From Bradyrhizobium erythrophlei (GTDB taxonomy: Bacteria; Pseudomonadota; Alphaproteobacteria; Rhizobiales; Xanthobacteraceae), in the NCBI RefSeq assembly GCF_900129505.1, contig NZ_LT670818.1, positions 7,411,001 to 7,475,000 of the forward strand: 64,000 nt of DNA, given 5' to 3'. This document shows, one piece after another, positions 62,321 through 64,000 of the stretch (position 1 is its first letter; the number at the start of each line of letters is the position of its first letter). The notes beneath the pieces are model-generated. The model saw nothing but the letters and a program-made list of their open reading frames with translations. It made no database searches and had not been told where the DNA came from. Made by a program: the position numbers and the translations under genes.

Positions 62321-62420
62321 AAGTGGGCTTTTCCTTTTAAAAAAACTGAAGATCTTGCCTGTGAACCAGGCCCACCGGTCCGGATCCTCATAGCACCAGA
62401 GAACTGACCACCCCCACCCC
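62321..62420 (+). repeat. Dispersed repeat R10 (core only)
   Basis: Opens AAGTGGGCTTTTCC, then GAACCAGGCCCACCGGTCC and GAACTGACCACCCCCACCCC. It lies 8 bp beyond the stop codon of the leftward HTH gene at 62428. Confidence 0.92.
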
Positions 62421-62427
62421 GTGATCT

Positions 62428-63078
62428 TCAGTTCCGATTACCGCGTTGCTCGATGCGGATTGCCAGGACGGCAATCCTTAGGGTCTCATCATCTAGCCGT
62501 CCCTGTCGCTCGAGCGTGCACAGGCGGGAACGCTGCGCCTCGTTCATTTCCCCTAACACCAGCCAACCGTCATCGCCAATACGACCGGCTATACGGTGCT
62601 GAACAACCTCTGTTCCCTCCTGCTTCTTCTGGAAGGCCGCTATCCTCTCCGCGGGGATGCTAGCTATGGATTTGTGTGACGGTTCATATGAAGGTTCTAT
62701 TGAAGGTTTATGCCGCAAGCTCTGCGGTCTGGTCAGTGCCGATTTTGCGGCCTGGCCAGACCGCAGATTAGGGGACCGAGCCACAGTCTGCACCTTCGGC
62801 GCGGCGAAGGTTTGCAGGGGCAATTTGTAAAGATACCCCTGCCACTGGCCGCGGCGCTTGGGCATACGTTCCCGCTTAAGAAGCGTCAGCTCCTCAAGCA
62901 CAACGATTTGACGCTGAACGGTATCCACCGATTGCTCGGTGTCTCGCGCCAACGTCGCTTGTGACGGCCAGCAGATTCCATCCTCATCCGCGTAGTTTGC
63001 AAGCGCCAGCAGAAGGAGCTTCCGCCCTGCTTTGCCGGTGATTTGCCCTATGGCCCAGGCTGTAGCTCGCCAGCTCAT
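62428..63078 (-). CDS. Helix-turn-helix replication/regulatory-like protein
   Basis: 216 residues. The N-terminal HTH domain has KLLLLALANYADEDGICWPSQATLA and SVDTVQRQIVVLEELTLLKRER, the pattern of winged-helix domains in phage or plasmid replication proteins and accessory regulators. A basic linker (MPKRRGQWQG) and a Ser/Pro-rich middle follow, then a C-terminal helical part (AERIAAFQKKQEG, GEMNEAQRSRLCTLERQGRL). It is the last gene of a leftward operon and its start overlaps the previous stop (ATGA). It probably belongs to an integrated element whose integrase lies to the right. Confidence 0.75.
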   Translation of the reverse strand: MSWRATAWAIGQITGKAGRKLLLLALANYADEDGICWPSQATLARDTEQSVDTVQRQIVVLEELTLLKRERMPKRRGQWQGYLYKLPLQTFAAPKVQTVARSPNLRSGQAAKSALTRPQSLRHKPSIEPSYEPSHKSIASIPAERIAAFQKKQEGTEVVQHRIAGRIGDDGWLVLGEMNEAQRSRLCTLERQGRLDDETLRIAVLAIRIEQRGNRN

Positions 63079-63305
63079 CCGAGCCTCGCCCAGGCTTTGC
63101 GGATTGCCCCAAGCGCTCTCGCTCGGGTGCGGAAGCTTCCCAATCCGCGATTTTTGGAATCGAACGCTTTGAATGTTTTGCGATCGATTTTTACATATCG
63201 CCCCAGCCGTTCGCGGCCAAAGTAAAGCGAATACTCGATTGGCTTCGGCCGCACAGCAGCCCTGACGCCGCGTCCTGTTTTTGATACTGGAGGAGACCGC
63301 GTCAT
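63075..63305 (-). CDS. Small basic protein of unknown function
   Basis: 76 residues from the ATG at 63305, which overlaps the stop of the excisionase-like gene (ATGA). Highly basic and Arg-rich (KTGRGVRAAVRPKPIEYS, FRTRARALGAIRKAWARLG), with a GRERLGRYVKIDRKTFKAFD segment. No recognisable domain. Its position within an overlapping operon of DNA-binding proteins suggests a nucleic-acid role. Confidence 0.65.
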   Translation of the reverse strand: MTRSPPVSKTGRGVRAAVRPKPIEYSLYFGRERLGRYVKIDRKTFKAFDSKNRGLGSFRTRARALGAIRKAWARLG

Positions 63306-63523
63306 GACGCAGAGCCTATCGGTGCGCCAATCGTATTCGCATCGATCCACGCGATGAGGTCACGGCGGCGATAGCGAACCGCGCGGCCAACCTGAACAAA
63401 TGGGGGCCCGGCCATCCGGATCCGCCAGGATTGCAGCGTCCGAACCGAGAGGCTCAGCAGGTCGGCCGCATCCTGCTCCCTCAGAAGGGCGTCAGTGTCC
63501 AATGAAAGGGAACTTGCGGGCAT
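63302..63523 (-). CDS. AlpA/excisionase-type helix-turn-helix protein
   Basis: 73 residues. The MerR-like HTH of the DNA-binding excisionase/AlpA family: LLREQDAADLLSLSVRTLQSWRIR (about 13-36), then PPFVQVGRAVRYRRRDLIAWID, the wing and final helix typical of this family. Such proteins control or assist integrase-mediated excision of islands and prophages. It overlaps the next gene at its stop. It marks the right part of the window as belonging to a mobile island. Confidence 0.9.
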   Translation of the reverse strand: MPASSLSLDTDALLREQDAADLLSLSVRTLQSWRIRMAGPPFVQVGRAVRYRRRDLIAWIDANTIGAPIGSAS

Positions 63524-63609
63524 CTCAAAACTTGCATCAGTTGCGATGCATTGAGACTGCCTACGATCAAGTACGCCGAATAGGCGCCGCGATTATCGAA
63601 GTGCGGCGA

Positions 63610-63993
63610 TTACGATTGCGGTGATTTCGGCTTTGGACCCGGCGCCTTCCACGCCCAAGCTCGTTTGTTTGCAATCGCGTCGTCCCGTGCTTTTAGAAAC
63701 GCTCTATTGCTCAGTTTATTCGGCCACTTTGATTTGGCCTCAGCCCACAGGTCATCCCTAGAGCGTGGCACGATCTCTGGATTGGACATCATTCCCTCGA
63801 GCCAGGCGACGCAGTCAAGCCGGCATTTCTCCTTCGTCTGAATTTGCGCTTGGGCCTTGCGGGGTATCTCAGCGACTTTCGGGGCGATATCGTTCTGCGG
63901 CTGATTGGGTGTCTCGGGCAATCTTAGGCTCAGACCGGTCCACCTGGGCATCGCGCGATGATCTTGACCTTCGCACAAATCCCCGTTGCTCAC
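63610..63993 (-). CDS. Possible C-terminal part of an island-encoded protein
   Basis: 127 residues from a GTG at 63993, but the frame stays open to the window edge, so it may be the end of a longer gene. The N-terminal half is polar and Pro/Gln-rich. The C-terminal half has CRLDCVAWLEGMMSN, DDLWAEAKSKWPNKLSNRAF and RDDAIANKRAWAWKAPGPKP, a pattern like the C-terminus of phage/plasmid primase- or replication-associated proteins. It is co-directional with, and upstream of, the excisionase-like gene. Confidence 0.55.
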   Translation of the reverse strand: MSNGDLCEGQDHRAMPRWTGLSLRLPETPNQPQNDIAPKVAEIPRKAQAQIQTKEKCRLDCVAWLEGMMSNPEIVPRSRDDLWAEAKSKWPNKLSNRAFLKARDDAIANKRAWAWKAPGPKPKSPQS

Positions 63994-64000
63994 ATCGATC

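Noticed and set aside
20526..62420. The repeats as classical integron attC sites
   Set aside because: I found no convincing paired core sites of the GTTRRRY type and no integron integrase; modules are multi-gene and in both orientations. Similarity to attC is only in structure and intron targeting.

Overview
The window looks like a chromosome segment of a high-GC alphaproteobacterium of the Bradyrhizobium/Rhodopseudomonas group (Nitrobacteraceae). The reasons are codon use, the many exported proteins with twin-arginine signals, isoquinoline-oxidoreductase-type molybdoenzyme genes, and dispersed intergenic dyads of the form gtccgc...gcggac that I associate with that family. This placement is from style and gene content only.

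Region 1 (1-5.2 kb) is a small oxidative module. It holds a cupin protein (cut by the left edge), an exported monooxygenase-fold protein, and a two-gene iorA/iorB-type molybdenum hydroxylase that ends in a strong terminator. Two near-duplicate OhrR/MarR-type regulators flank the enzyme genes. Region 2 (6.2-15.4 kb) is a surface glycan or glycolipid locus. A leftward operon encodes UDP-sulfoquinovose synthase (sqdB), a sugar epimerase, a GT2 transferase and a GT39 membrane transferase. Rightward genes encode a second GT39, an O-antigen ligase-like protein and an FkbM methyltransferase. Region 3 (15.4-19.3 kb) holds an aldo/keto reductase relic, a complete IS630-type element with a frameshift site, two secreted glycine-rich proteins and tRNA-Gly(GCC).

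Region 4 (19.3-64 kb) is accessory DNA. Its main feature is a family of ten dispersed repeats (R1-R10, about 100 bp core, up to 220 bp with an extra block B), all in the same orientation. They separate unrelated gene modules: a small oxidoreductase/hydrolase set; amino-sugar salvage (nagA, kinase, murQ, SIS isomerase/deaminase); a lone 843-residue protein with a nuclease-like motif; arsB plus an MFS pump; an outer-membrane-type protein plus amidohydrolase; an NHL-propeller protein; epoxide hydrolase plus FAD oxidoreductase; a catalytically dead caspase-fold protein with a huge proline-rich tail; a regulator-rich decayed stretch; and a phage/plasmid-like HTH operon. Block B is present in five copies. 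In three of them (R1, R4, R5) a group II intron sits at exactly the same nucleotide. One intron carries a reverse transcriptase and two are ORF-less derivatives. A fourth, unrelated ORF-less intron lies beside R10. The arrangement resembles a cassette array or hot-spot chain, but no recombinase is visible in the window.

Many genes are decayed: an ABC substrate-binding gene with a single nonsense codon, a relic of the same family, an MFS N-terminus with a 39-bp duplication, and an IS110 fragment. This fits a region with frequent gain and loss.
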